A DNA stretch of 64,000 nt. Origin: Aspergillus flavus (taxonomy: Eukaryota; Ascomycota; Eurotiomycetes; Eurotiales; Aspergillaceae). Positions within the stretch are counted from its first letter, which is position 1, and every line of letters starts with the position of its first letter. The notes beneath the pieces were generated by a model, which was not told the DNA's origin, made no database searches, and was given only the letters and a program-made list of their open reading frames with translations. Shown piece after piece: positions 22,105 through 34,800 of the stretch. Location: contig NC_092406.1 of the NCBI RefSeq assembly GCF_009017415.1, forward strand, positions 3,410,001 to 3,474,000, written 5' to 3'. The position numbers and the translations under genes were made by a program.

Positions 22105-24032
22105 GGACTAAAGAGTAACTGGTAGGGGGTTTTAAGCTGCGGCGATCGTTTCGAAAAGCTCTCGCTAACTAAGTCCAGAAAGGCCGGGTGATTGTGGGAC
22201 CTCAACCGTCGCCTTTCGATATGTGCTTCCAGAAGCACGTCGAGCCCAGTTTTTGTCAATACTACAGCACTACGACATTCGCAATCCTCCTCAAATCTTG
22301 TATTTTTGAAACCCTTCGATGTATCCAAGAGAACAATTTTGGAGATCACGGGAGCTTAATTGGGGAGTAAGAAAAAGAGAAAAAGAAAAAAAAAAAAGGG
22401 TTTTTTGTCTATTTGCCGTCTGTCAATACCATGAATGCTCCGGCTCGGCTTTTCCTTTCATAGCGTGCGCATTGTTCTGTTTTGTGGTTACTACTGGTTG
22501 CAAGCGCCTATCCGCATCCTCCTGTTGTTTCGTTTCTGCGATGTGCCCTGTGAACTTACTACTGGGGCAAAGGTTTCTTGTTTAAGCCACATTGTCGCTG
22601 ATTCATTGTCCTTGCTGCATCTTTTCTACCAAGGCATTTGCTGCGCTGTATGTCGAAGTTGCTTAGCTGAATCCTACATTTCTCATCTTATTATATTATT
22701 TTCTTGAATCAGGACGAGGTTATTTTCAAGTAAGCCGCTGGACTCCTCCGACAGTATTTCCTATTCACTCTATATGTATTCAAGGAGTTACACAATGAAG
22801 CCACATGGATCGGCCTTTCAGAACGATGGATCCCTTTGGCCCCATATTCCTGAAGGATTTTTACCCGTCGAGCGTTGGGAGATCAATCTTACTAGAGAGC
22901 TCTTTGAGAATAACTTCAACTAAAACATCTCCGAGGTTGTATAGCTTCAAAGCCTCGACAATAATCCTACCGCAGTCACGGAGATTACCGAGGGGAAATC
23001 CACGATCCGTATAATTTACAAGAGAAATGCCTCACTACGTATTTCTAGATCTGTCGCTAACTTCGGTTGCTGAGCATTCATGTGGAAGATTAAGCTTATG
23101 AGTCTTCGATGCATATCATGAAACGGCGGACTTCCCCAATCTCATTGTGTCGCTGAGCACAGTGCATTAACGACAAGAATGAAAAGGAGGCTATTCAAGG
23201 TATGAACAAGGGGCACCCAATTCATCTTACTCACTTTCTGCTGGCTGTCGTCATTTGCCAGCTTCTACGGAACAGTTACAAGATCCAAGAGTTGTTCTTT
23301 CAGAAGAAAATTTTTTTTTCTTCTTTAAAGCCCACTCTTGGTAACTATGATTACCAACGTATGTCAGCGGCTGCATTAGCACCGCATACGTCTCTCATCA
23401 TCTGATTGCGGGCTCGTCGAATCAAATAATGAAACGGGGCACAGACGCTTGTTCTCCAGTGGCGATCCGGATGGAGTGAGAGCCAACGAAATCTAAGAGA
23501 TACCGAGTCAGTGAGCATGAGGTGCGCGCGTATATTAGGTTCTGGAGGATCATGTGTTAAACTGTCTTTGGAAAGTGATGCGCAAGTGATGGGTCAAATC
23601 CCGCAGTTAGAGACCCATAAGAACTTTGAATTACAAGACAGATGTTTAAGATAGAGAACTGCTCTGCTGTGGATTGAGGGGCGGGATATTCTTCCTTCCA
23701 AGGTACGCACAAAGGACTGCGTTGTGTCCTGCGGACCCGATGCGGCAGCGCCGGCCCTTGTTGCCAGCCCACCGTAAGAAGTAGCAGATACATACGTGGC
23801 GTTTCGCCTCTGTGCCAAGCAGGTCTATCACGCTCTCTTGAAAGAAAAGCTAGATGAGGAGACTGCGGTACGACGTGCCCACTCAAGAGGGAAAAGACCT
23901 TGCTGCAGGCGAACAATCAGACACCAAGATGCAGGCTAGAAAGTCAATCATAGGGAGATCCCCCCTGTCAAGATAGACCTATGATGGAATGAGCCAGTGT
24001 GATTCACGAGTGGAAATCACCAATGATAGTGG
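22105..24032. other. Gene-poor region with small unconfirmed frames
   Basis: No confident gene. ATG 22795 to TAA 22923 on the + strand encodes 42 residues with protein-like composition (GFLPVERWEINLTRE) but nothing supports it further. On the minus strand 23590-23920 three overlapping frames share GC-rich sequence that may be decayed coding DNA. A-runs occur at 22372-22398. Confidence 0.3.
22795..22923 (+). CDS. Possible 42-residue peptide
   Basis: A short frame from ATG to TAA in a good A-rich start context (CACAATGA). The peptide has a normal mix of residues with two Trp and looks more like a piece of a globular protein than random translation. It may be a lone exon, a fragment or chance. 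No homologue is recognised. Confidence 0.2.
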   Translation: MKPHGSAFQNDGSLWPHIPEGFLPVERWEINLTRELFENNFN

Positions 24033-24359
24033 TTAGAATCTTGAATGTTGGGTACTAATCGGACGTGAAGTGGAACCGATGGATAGGTTTGAGGAGTCGA
24101 AAGGCAAGAAGAGGGGAAGGCTAGAGCAAGCTGGTCGTAGACCCTTGTGCCCGGCGAACACGCTGTTCCAGGGCTCCCACTGTCCGGCGCCGCAGAGATT
24201 GTGCCATCCTCTAATATGCCCCGAAATAGCGTCGGCTGTACTGGTGAACCAGAGTACTGGGTCAAGTAAACCTAAAGCGGTGTGAAAGCCGCGTACGTCG
24301 TAAGAGCCGTCCAGGAGGTTACCAGAGATTCTGAGACCCATAAGAGGTGTCTGGGACAT
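24033..24359 (-). CDS. Hypothetical 108-residue protein, divergent from mdm12
   Basis: ATG 24359 to TAA 24033. The first 75 residues have a coding-like composition with GISG/GLLDPVLWF and GWHNLCGAGQWEPWN stretches. The start lies 286 bp from the mdm12 ATG on the opposite strand, which would make a shared promoter. A possible 50-bp intron (GTAACC..TTTAG) within the frame makes the exact model uncertain. I do not recognise the product. It could also be a decayed gene. Confidence 0.3.
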   Translation of the reverse strand: MSQTPLMGLRISGNLLDGSYDVRGFHTALGLLDPVLWFTSTADAISGHIRGWHNLCGAGQWEPWNSVFAGHKGLRPACSSLPLFLPFDSSNLSIGSTSRPISTQHSRF

Positions 24360-24644
24360 CCTTAATCATTGTACTTTGGTATTGTGGCCGAGATATGCCA
24401 TGAGAAGACGTCCATTGCTGATTTACAATGTCATCGATGAGGTTACTTCAACATCACGTGATTGGCACGGGACGCGAGTTGGTCCGCGGCGACTGCGCCT
24501 AAATTAATCCCTGTGGAGTCTCGCATTGCGGCGCAATTTTACCACCAGCCCCGGTCCTCTCTCGTCCAAGCGATTGTTCGCTTCCATATACCCACCCCCC
24601 TCCTTTGCCCACTTCGCGCCAAATAACTGTCTGCGGCACATGTA

Positions 24645-25943
24645 ATGTCAATCGAAGTTGACTGGAGGGCAGCCACTTCTGGGCCGGACGGTGAGGCTCT
24701 GGCAGAGCGAATCCGCTCCTTCATCCATGACAAGTTCCAGCAGGTGGCCCTCCCACGTTTTATCCGATCAGTTCAAGTGCACTCGTTCGACTTCGGGACT
24801 ATACCACCTGATCTTGAGGTGAAAGATATCTGTGAGCCGTTTGCCGACTTCTACGAGGAGGATGAAGATGACGAAACATCCGATGTGTCCGAGGAGCTGG
24901 TCTCCGGGCATGGCACCCAGTGGCACCGGGATCTCAACGAACCCCCATTTCACGAGGAAATGGCAATGAATCGCCCGTTACGAGACCCATTCGATGAAGC
25001 TTTTCACTCATCGACTTTGCGGTCACCTATGGAACACCTGAACCCTCACTTCCTTCCCCGTGCGGGCACTCCGGGTATTCCTGGCGGAACTTCTACGTTA
25101 GGGTACCACCTTATGTCCCTTGGTGGATTGTCGGGGACACAAACTCCCCTTGCTGCGGTTGCAGGCGGTACACCGTTCGCAAATGGTTGGACTGACCCTG
25201 GAATGGGCGCAAGTAGCAGGGGCCATCCATCCATCTCCGGCCCGACTGCGGTTCATCCATCTCGCATGGAAGCTGATATCGACACTAGCAATCCTACCTC
25301 ACGCCCTTCGACCTCTAGCACGCTTCCTTCACATCCGTCCGCGTCCAACCAGCCCAGCGGAGATGCTACGACGGGAAAGGAACACGGATCTCTCGCCGAG
25401 GATGAACATTTGGATGATCCTATGACTTCAGGACATCCCCTCCGGCTCCCCCCTCGCATGCGAGAGCGCCGACCGGAAGATTTTCAGGTTCTATGCCATG
25501 CTAAATATGCTGGGGATGTGCGGTTATCATTAACCGCGGAGATTCTTCTTGATTATCCTATGCCTAGTTTCGTCGGGTTGCCGCTGAAACTCAACGTCAC
25601 GGGAATTACATTCGACGGAGTTGCAGTCATCGCGTACATCCGCAAACGAGTTCATTTCTGCTTTTTGTCTGCAGAAGATGCGGATGCACTGATCGGGTCT
25701 GATCAGCAAGAGGCGAGAGGCCAGGATGATCGCCCATGGTCTAGTGCAGACCCGACCGCTTCCCCGAAGCGCCAGGGAGGCTTATTGCGAGAAATCCGAG
25801 TTGAAAGTGAAATCGGTCGGAAAGAAGATGGTAAACAAGTCCTGAAGAATGTCGGCAAGGTTGAGCGCTTCGTTCTAGCCCAGGTCCGTCGCATCTTCGA
25901 GGAGGAGATGGTTTTCCCTAGCTTCTGGACGTTTCTTATCTGA
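24645..25943 (+). CDS. mdm12: Mdm12, ER-mitochondria encounter structure (ERMES) subunit
   Basis: A single-exon gene of 432 residues. Mdm12 carries an SMP lipid-binding (SMP-LTD) domain and pairs with Mmm1 and Mdm34 to tether ER to mitochondria and move phospholipids between them. The conserved start MSIEVDWRAATSG and the N-terminal block to about residue 75 (FIHDKFQQVALPRFIRSV, FDFGTIPPDLEV) are followed by an acidic stretch and a long disordered insertion (about 90-275). The domain resumes with ILLDYPMPSFVGLPLKLNVTG, FDGVAVIAYI and a conserved end FPSFWTFLI. Fungal Mdm12 commonly has this split arrangement. Start and stop match family expectation. Mdm35, a related lipid-traffic factor, is also in this window 16 kb away. 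Confidence 0.96.
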   Translation: MSIEVDWRAATSGPDGEALAERIRSFIHDKFQQVALPRFIRSVQVHSFDFGTIPPDLEVKDICEPFADFYEEDEDDETSDVSEELVSGHGTQWHRDLNEPPFHEEMAMNRPLRDPFDEAFHSSTLRSPMEHLNPHFLPRAGTPGIPGGTSTLGYHLMSLGGLSGTQTPLAAVAGGTPFANGWTDPGMGASSRGHPSISGPTAVHPSRMEADIDTSNPTSRPSTSSTLPSHPSASNQPSGDATTGKEHGSLAEDEHLDDPMTSGHPLRLPPRMRERRPEDFQVLCHAKYAGDVRLSLTAEILLDYPMPSFVGLPLKLNVTGITFDGVAVIAYIRKRVHFCFLSAEDADALIGSDQQEARGQDDRPWSSADPTASPKRQGGLLREIRVESEIGRKEDGKQVLKNVGKVERFVLAQVRRIFEEEMVFPSFWTFLI

Positions 25944-26592
25944 TATCACAAGCTTAACTGTACATTGTCTGTCTGTGCTGAATATTCGAACTTGGGACAA
26001 TAATGTTCCCAATTGTATACTAGAAATACTATACTAATACACGTGCTCCATCCACATGACATCCGCCTTAGCAGACGTCACCATTAGACTCTGGCCTCCT
26101 GATTCCACTTTTTCCTTTCCGCCATCTTGGCTTACTGTTGGGGAAGACTGTTGAGCCAATGGAGTCTTGCTGCAGCATGTTGATATAATTAGGTTTCAGT
26201 AACTTCTTTGTGTCGGTTTCAGCCTTTGATGGCAGCCCAGTGCCCCGGCCTTGCCATTTATGGGGGAAATGAATGCTGTATGGCTCGAAATAAGTCTTCC
26301 AAGACATATGTGGTGAGTTATCACCCCTCATGGTGACATATTCATAAAGAAAAATACATATCAATGGCAGGTTGATGGTCTGTTTGGAATTGCGCCGAGC
26401 TGACACTGCATATGGTGCCCAATGGAACAAAAGCAAAAGACTTCCAAGCGACTTCAACCATTTAGATCAAAGCTGGTCATGTTTCAATAATGTTATCCCT
26501 CACCTAAGTTTGAAGGATAAAAGGCTTGTCAAGCCCACTGTCCATGAAATGCTCGCAACGTTTACCGGAATTGCATGCTAAGATTGATCGAC
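25944..26592. other. Intergenic between mdm12 and the aspartic-protease homologue
   Basis: The 3' flank of mdm12 and the promoter of the next gene on the same strand. The minus-strand frame at 26068-26457 has random-like composition. No TATA box stands out. Confidence 0.45.
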
Positions 26593-28155
26593 ATGATTAA
26601 GTTTTGGTGCCTGGCCCTAGGGGCTGCTTACTTTACCAACGCCCTGACACTGGAGAAGAAGGATCTGCCTTCTGTGCTAGAGGTCCCTTTCGAGAGCGGG
26701 CGGTTCGCAGGTGCTCACCATCATGATCGCCGTGGGAAGAGGGATCATACCGTTAAGTTAGAGTTTTACGGGGTATGTACAGTATATTGACTCGCCTTCA
26801 TTACTCACAGTAAATCATTCGTTCTGACTATTATGGCTTTAGAATGACTTCTTCTACGCTAACATATCTGTCGGAAACCCACCACAGAAATTGAAAGCTC
26901 AGTTCTCGACTCTTGATGACAGCAGCTGGGTGGTGGTGAGCGATAACAAAGAGTTAGCAAAACCAATAGAGCAGGGAATTCTTGATGGGTATAATGCGAA
27001 CGCTTCAACTAGCAGCCGATCAGTAAAGACACATGCCACTGTTGACGGGTTCGATCAGGATGAGGTGGGAAATATTGATATAATGTCAGATACGATGATC
27101 GTTGGGGATGTGAAACTGGAAGCCATAAGATTTGCTACTCTACGTGAGAAAGCCGCAATAGGTGGTGAGTTGTCCTGTGATGGTGCTTTCCATCAAACTA
27201 TACCCATATACATGGGCCCAGTCCATGCGACAGCTGAATTAAAACTTGAATAGATACACTCGGCCTAGGATATGGCAATGGTAACTCGGAATTTATCTCT
27301 GTTACCCAGGCATTGGTCGATGCGAAAGCTATCCAATCCCCTGCTTTCAGCATGTGGATGGAGGAGAACCATGATCAGACCTATATTCCCGGCACCATCC
27401 TCTTCGGCGGCGTGAACAAGGCCAAGTATGTCGATAAACTCCATACGTTGCCGGTCATATCTCCTCCAGACCTCAGCAAGTTGTTCCGGGTCAATCTTAC
27501 CGGATTGTCCGTGGGAACAGGCTCCACCACGAAGTCCGTATCGCCAGATTCTTTTTCCATCGGGGCTGTCTTTTCTTCCGCGACTGATTTCATCGGTTTC
27601 CCGAAAGCGATCACGCAAGACCTGTTTTCCCAACTTAACGTCACAATGTTTTATGAAAATGGCCAGCCGATGTTTCCTTGTGACAAACCACCCGAGAACA
27701 AGATGCTAGCATTCCATTTCGGCGACGTAGCTTTCAACTTCTCCCTCGACCCATTCATAGCAGAGGCTCCCTCGACCACAGACCCTAAACAGCACGAGGA
27801 GGGTTACTGCTACCTAAGCTTTTTGACGATCGAACCTGAACGTAGTAAGGAACTTGGCGGTGCCATAATTGGAGCCAATTTCCTCAAATTGGTATACACA
27901 GTCTTTGACATGAAGAATGACGAAGTCTCTCTGGCCCAAAGATGCTGGGAGAAAGCGCCTGATGAGATCATGGAGATCAGATCAGGGAAGGACGGCGTCC
28001 CGGATCGTACAACACAAGAGAAAGATAAGGCGAACACGGCAGACAAGCCCAAAAAGACAGACGAATCTACAGGATCGAATCTGAAATCAGGCAATGGGCT
28101 GAAAGCCGTCATAGCGGCGGGAACCGTCTTGATGGTTGCCCTAATTTGGGGTTGA
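26593..28155 (+). CDS. GPI-anchored aspartic-protease (yapsin-like) homologue lacking catalytic motifs
   Basis: Three exons: 26593-26772, 26843-27164, 27254-28155; introns of 70 bp (GTATGT..TTTAG) and 89 bp (GTGAGT..AATAG); 467 residues. It has a signal peptide (MIKFWCLALGAAYF), a Lys-Arg (RGKRD) kexin-type site, the pepsin-fold start FYGNDFFYANISVGNPPQ, LGLGYGNG, the flap-like and C-lobe blocks (GTILFGGVNKAKY), and a C-terminal hydrophobic tail (residues 447-467) after a Ser/Asn/Gly stretch, typical of GPI attachment. The first active-site DTGSS position reads LDDSSW, and the second, normally LDSGTT, reads FSSATD, so the second Asp is gone. It is therefore expected to lack peptidase activity. 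The frame and splice sites are intact, so it appears to be a maintained pseudoenzyme at the plasma membrane or wall, or a very young pseudogene. Confidence 0.85.
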
Positions 28156-29361
28156 CCTATTTAGGGCATAATTCGCAGGACTCGTCAGTTTGTACCCCGG
28201 TATAGTATTTGTGGGAGTCGCCTTCACACAATGGCTATGGGAAGAGGTATATAGTGTCTTGCATTTTCGGTTGCTTATTATATCTTCTTCTGTTGGCGAC
28301 GAAGATACGCAACTATTAGCGTTATAGCGAAGGAATGAGAATGACAGATAACTTGCATGTTTATTACAACCTAACTCGATGGGATTATATACTAGATCTG
28401 GGACACCGGTTACAACCTGTAACATTATTAGATTGACCAAGCAAAGGTCTATTCTCTCAAAGCTAGATTTGAAAACTTGTGTACGTGGTACCTTGCCATA
28501 CTGCACGCAAGCATGGAGGTAGGGCTTCATGGTAACTAAAACTATGATTGGTTGTATCACCACACTCTCTTTCTACATCCTAGGTTTGTACTCTGATAAT
28601 CTTATGATCAAGTCAATGCTAGATTTGAAAAGTCTCTTGGATGCATATAGGATTTGTGTAGTACATCTGGATCCTTGTTAAATTAATTGAGAACATGCTG
28701 CAAAAAGTCTAGGATTTGAATCAGTGATTGATAGTATGGCATTAGATTACACTTCCTTGAAGCGGTTGGTCATGAATTTGACAATTGCTAGATGTACATG
28801 AGATAGTGGGATTTTGACATAACAGGCAACTTCTGGGCCAAAATAACAAAGGGAACCATCCAACAAAATTAGATGAACGAGAAAAAGAAACACACGCAAA
28901 TTCATCCAACAGGGTATACGTAAAGCCAAACCGTCCAATCATCCCCGTCATGGTGACTGTCCTCGAACCAGCAAGGACCTTGTCTCTCCACATCGGAATC
29001 GAAGGAACTCTCTTTCTCGGCAGATTATAGTCCTCCTATAGTCACATCTCGATACAAGAAATTCAAAACAGATCATAGTCCATATGCGGCCCGTCAATCC
29101 TGCCTCGTCATTTTGAGGGGCATGAAACAGTCAAAAGGGTGCATATCACCCTTGTGCAGATTATCGTATAAAACCGGTGGCTCAAACAAAGCACACTTCC
29201 GTTGCTGTACTGGCAGTTTGTTTGGGCACCAAATCATAGCCCGTGAAGTTAGTGGACAATAAAATCACGGACTGAGGCTCGGGCAATTCGCCCTCGAGCT
29301 AGTTGCTCGTTTTCATATACATCGTAACGGGACAGAGTAGAGATTTCTCAAAGGAAGCCTC
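28156..29361. other. Convergent intergenic region
   Basis: The 3' flanks of the aspartic-protease homologue (+) and the RasGAP gene (-) meet here. The sequence is AT-rich with stops in all frames. Two partial direct repeats containing GCTAGATTTGAAAA occur near 28465 and 28619. No gene or RNA was recognised. Confidence 0.45.
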
Positions 29362-31898
29362 TTACCAACCCTTCTTGCGTGCAAACCGCTTGTTTAAGAG
29401 TAGTAGCACCTTGGAAACGTTGAATTGCACGTATTCAAGGTCTAGATCCTCAAGATTATCTTTCTGCATTTCTAACAGATCATCAAGCTTGAGATCAAGC
29501 TCCAGAAGCCCGCGAGCGCGACCTGTTTCATGCTCCTCGTTAGTATTCCAATAAGAAGCTTTGAGACACCAGGAACAGAAAGGTAGGGTTAAGGGCCGGA
29601 GTGCTTACCTTTATAATGCAGGCTAATCACAAAAGTGCCTGGCAATGGGCTCTTGAACATGAAGTAGATGTTGGCTCGCCGGTTCTCGGGAACATTACTC
29701 TTTCGAATCACGCCTTCTTTCTCAAGTTGTTGGTGAGTGAATTTGTAAGGTCCGAGCTCTTGATGTTTCTGCTGCTTTCTCTGTTTCCCCTCTGACTGGC
29801 TACGGACATTGTGCAGGTAGGACTTGTATGTCTCCAACTGGCCTACCAAATATGCGTTATGGTCACGGATTGTCGCAAAGACTTCCTCAAGCTTCTTGGT
29901 CTCGTCCAAAACCTTCTCCTTCAAAGATCCCAGGTGCACCAATTCCTGTTCGACTTCGTCTCGAAGCAGGCTGAACTCATCAGACCGATCGATAACTCCC
30001 ATTTCTTGTAGCTGACTCAACAGTTCCATGGTGCGAATACCTTTCCGCACCATGACGGCATCATTCTTCAAGGTAGCTGCGGCCTCTGCGATGCGATCGA
30101 GTCGGAGCGGTCGGCGAGCGACTACGGAATTTGGAGGCAGAGATCGCAGGATTTGGACAAAGGTTGATTTAGCTTCCATAAAGAAAATCTCCTCCTGGGT
30201 AATGTCCAAAGCGGCTGTTAAATCGTCCACGGCTGCCTCCCATCGACTAAAGAGGGGAACGGTGATAGTCCTGTTCTCTTTGCGCGGAACTTGGGTCGGT
30301 GCTGTGCCGAGCTCATTCAAGAGCTCATGTAGCCGCGAGTGTTGGTCTTGAGCAAGAGCCACACTGTGCTTTTCCAAAAGGGCGTGAGTGGCATACATTT
30401 CGTTTAGAGTGATCTGTAACTCGAGGTCGCGCTTGGAAAGAGCTACATAGTTGTCCATTTCGAGGCTCTCATAGAAGTCCTGCACTTCGCACAAATCCAG
30501 CATGAATTTGTTGACACGCTCCTTGTTTTGCTGAATGAACGGTTGTAGTTTGGCCATATATGGCTCTTTAGCGTAGGAGGGTTTGTTTGCCAGGTTCTGG
30601 AGCATCTTTGCAATCAAGGTCAATGTACGCCGAGGTTTCTCTGTAGGAGTTGCGTCGATCAACATATAAGACCGCGGGGTGACGATGGCGGGGTTGATGA
30701 AGCGAAGGAAAAAGAAGCCTCCAATCAGGGTACAGATGGTTTGGTCATGAGCATCAGGATATTTGCGTCGAGAAAGGCTTCGAATCTGCTTGCAAATCCA
30801 TCGGATACCGTAAGGCGTCTCATCTACTGAATCAATGATTGTTGTTAGAAATCCATTGGCTATCTCCGTCAACTTCCTCAACCGTGGTGCAATGATGGCC
30901 TGGACCTGGGCATTTTCTGCTGCAGCCTCTGCAGTAATGGATCTTGGCAGATCCGCCGGCAACGAGCCATGTTTCTCTTCATGTTCCATGACCATCGTTT
31001 CGTACACCTTCAGGGGGTTGATTTCCAAGTCGACATCGCGGTACTCAATCAACCGATTAATCTGGTCGGCCAGGACCTGCTTTAAGTAACTTTGACCAGG
31101 GCCACGGCGAGTATAAGTAGTCATCATGCGGGATACTGGGGTATTCTGGCGCAAAAGCGAGGAGTATTCCGGAGTATTATCGAACTGGTAGGTGAGGACA
31201 GATTGGAACATGGTGAGAAGAAGATGCTCTTCACGACTTTCGTACTGGTTACCGTAGATGGTGAACATGACCGTCTGGAGGAGGGAGTCGATTTCCGACA
31301 TGGAAACGAGACGACACAGGTGGGCGATATGACGAGGTTCGGATTGGAGAAGGAAGAGCAGATTGCCATATTTTTGAGTTTTCTCGTCGTTGGGGAAGAA
31401 ACCCTCTTGGGGATCAATAGCTTCGTCGAGGTGATTTGCAACTTCATTTTGCTAGAAACTGTTAGCTGGGAACCACTCTGAGCTAGCGACGTTCTTACCT
31501 CCTCAAGGGCCATACGGTTCTGGATAAGTAAGGCGATCCGCGAATCCAGATATCGTACATCTTTTTCCAGGACAAAGTTTTTCTTCGATTGGGTTGAGAT
31601 CTTCGATTTGAGCTCTCGTAGATATTTTTGGGCTGTTGAAGGATTGGATACAGATTAGCAGAATTCAATGGCGGGACCAGATAGTCAACTTACCCTTCGC
31701 CAAATCATCTGAGATTTCCAAGTCTCTGTCCTTCGCGGACATCGACAGGTACAGTGCAGTGACTGAAAACCGCTTGGATTGGCGGAGAGACCGGGTATCG
31801 TGGGAAGACATTGTGTTTTGTCGCGAGACAGGCTGAAATGATGAGGAAGAGGAGGTGGAGGTTCTGGAAGCCGGGTGCAGCATAGTAGCTACGGACAT
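29362..31898 (-). CDS. gapA: Ras GTPase-activating protein, GapA/Gap1 type
   Basis: Four exons (complement): 31898-31694, 31632-31499, 31451-29609, 29522-29362; introns of 61, 47 and 86 bp with GTAAGT/GTAAGA/GTAAGC donors; 780 residues. RasGAPs stimulate GTP hydrolysis by Ras and switch it off. The GAP domain spans about 170-390, with LLRQNTP (arginine-finger region) and the hallmark [10 protein letters not shown] RasGAP_C region follows, with a coiled-coil-like Glu/Lys/Leu segment, then the small last exon ending [15 protein letters not shown]. This domain order matches fungal GapA/Gap1 and Sar1-like proteins, which control polarity, spore germination and hyphal growth. The first ATG (MSVATMLHP) was used; MSSHDTRSL, 29 codons later, is an alternative start. 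The extreme N-terminus is Ser-rich. Confidence 0.93.
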
Positions 31899-34800
31899 TA
31901 TGTGTAGTAGGAAGGCGTTGAACCGTGTGATGAAGGGCGCACCAAGAGAGTGCACCAGACACGATATATACCGGTGGACAACCAGCCACAAGGGTCAACA
32001 AAACACCTTCGCCAACGGTCAATGTAGAAAGTCGATGATAACCACGGATCTAGTCGCTGAATTTCCCGTATCAGGGCTGGTCATCGGGTTCAACACTATA
32101 CAGCGCGATCACTTGCAGGTATACCCCTTATCGTACACGCTAAACGGTTGGTGGGTGGCCGGGGAGGGGAGCAGGGAGCGATGGCACAGGCGGCGGCAGC
32201 GTTTTCCGAGCAGTAAATCGGCAATTGCAGAGCTATCGACAGATACTGGATTACATGCGTCGCTGGTTGATTAAGAGAAAAAGAAAAGGCGAAAAAAAAA
32301 AGAAAAAGAAATTTGAGGGCTAAGAATAAAAGGGTAAAATAAAATGTCGGTGGAATGCCAACGAGGGGTGGAGCGCGATCAACAGGAGACACGCCTTTGA
32401 CCAGAAGTCGCGAAATTTCAAAACGAGAAGCGGTGGACCGATCTAACTTCCGAGTAAGAGCGAGAAACGAAGGACGTTGAAGAAATGGTTGATCAGGGAG
32501 AAGATGGGTTCAGGTGAAGAAAAGTACCAGCGCCAAAGAAAAGTAGGGAGCGCAAGGCACCTGATGGAGATTAATGGGGGGGATATTTTGGCGGAGGGGG
32601 GAGAAGAGGAGAAGGAGAGGCAGGGAATCATGAACGGGTCCCAAAGTCAACAAATAGGAAAAATCCAATATCCTGTACCATCGGGGAGGAAAGGGGAAAA
32701 AGGAAAAAAAAAAAAAAAAAAAGGGCACTTACAATAATTAATGGCAATCCTAATGGGACGATAATCAACAATTTCACAATAGTAAAAAATAATAATGTAG
32801 TTATGCAGGAGTTCTTAATCTTATTAAGGTATGTACGGTCGTGACTGATAGGGAGAGACAAGATTCAGAGAGGGGAATGAATGCATTGGCTGGCTTAGTC
32901 TGGTTTTTTAATTTTTAATTTTTAAGGGTGAGGTAGAGAAAAAAAAAAAAAAAAGGAAAAGGAAAAGAAAAAGAAAGTGAAAAAAAAATAATTGAGGTGG
33001 GGAGAAAAAACAATTTTTTGTCACCTTTGGGGCGTTAGGGATCGGAAGCAGTGGAGTTGCGTTTCCGTGACTTGCAGCAAACAGGAACAGGAAACCCAAG
33101 CGCCTTGAAGGTACCCTAAAAGTACTAAGAATCTTGTACCTACATACGGAGTATGTAGGTATGGAGTATAGACATACATATGCATCTGGCATATTAATTG
33201 ATCGAATTATTTGTTTATTATTCTTTTTTCCCCTTTTTCTTTGTATCTTTCTGTGCGCCTTTTTCTTTTTTCTTTTCTTCTCGGGGCTCTTCCCTGATCT
33301 ATAGAAAATTTCTGAATGGTAATGTGAAAGATAAAAAATGGCCGTCCGTCCAACGGTAGTCTATACTTTGCTCTCTCCACTTCGCTCACCCCAGGACCCA
33401 TCGACACTAATCAATCCCTGTACCTGAACACATTCCTTTCTAGGATTCCACCTTTGCTGTGATCCCCATACGAGAAACTATTATGGAGTACACCGCAAAG
33501 TACTGTAATCTCAATATCCAAAAGAATAACCGACACTGACCGTTCAGTCAGTGCTCTGGAATCTTTACCTTGAAGTCTTAATGTATCGTAGTGGAGAAAA
33601 ACTCACTAATTGAGTTTTTTTTTTTTTTTTTCTTCCCTTTTTTTTTTCTTTTCGGGCATAGCACTATGGACCTATACGAAATATGAATTAGTCTAGTCCC
33701 AGCGATTTGTAAATTTTACCTTTTTTTCTATTCCCCATCAAGATTTTGGATCACCAATATCGCCTCATGTCTATTGCTTTTCTCCGAATTCAAACACATA
33801 ATACACTTAGCCTGATTTGGACTGAATAACCTCCCCCCAAAGTTAATTCGAATTACCTAAGTCAGGATGACAAACAATAAAAAGTGTTAAAGACAAAGAA
33901 TCCTGCCAACTTACAAAAGATGTTGCACGATGTTTCTCAGTAAGACAATGGATTCGGACGATCGTCTTCCGAATGATTCCTTTCTCCAGGCCTAAGAGGA
34001 CGATGTATGTACGTGAGAGGGTGTGTGATATTCAAAATGTAGTGCAGGATGTGGACGCAAGGGGAATTGCTCCATCAGGCAAGTAGTAGGTAGATACGAC
34101 TTAGCCGGAGCCACATGCTGGACATAGCTAGAGGGATTAGTGTCCTTCGTTAGTCGCTTAGTTGAGTATGGAGTAAAGTGTGCAGTTGGTCTTGGCTAAA
34201 TGGTCGTTGCACCTTTTTTCTTTTTCTTTAGTAGGGACGAAGTACATACGTGTTGCTTATTGGGAATAGTAGTCCTACCGAAGAGATGAAGTTTACATAA
34301 ATAAAAAATAAAAAGAAAAGAAATCAAATTATGCGACATGGAAACGAAAGAAGCAAAAAACAAAAAGGGAAAAAAAAGAAAAGAAAAAGAATACCAAGCG
34401 ATGCAGACGTTTCGAGTGCCTTTCAAGTTCTCTACCCCTGTTCCAGTTACACTGCAACCAAACCCAACCAAATTAATCTTGGCACTCATCGGGAGGACAG
34501 GGGGTTGTGCGGTGGATTTTTGGGTCTCCGATTTGATGCTGCACACGCAACCGTGATGACGGATTCCAACATCCTCTCTCTTGGAATTATTTTTGATTTT
34601 AATTTTCTAATGTTAGCTAATAAATCGGTGCTTGCGGCGGCTATTAAGCCAAGGAAAGTCGGGGATGATTCACAGTTTAACCTTGTTTCACAGACCATCT
34701 GCGTGATTGACAGTTTGAGATATACTTGGTAGTATTCGGTAGGAGGATGCGACTCGGAGTATGTAACTAGTACTATGTCAGTAAGCCGGATTTTCCCATA

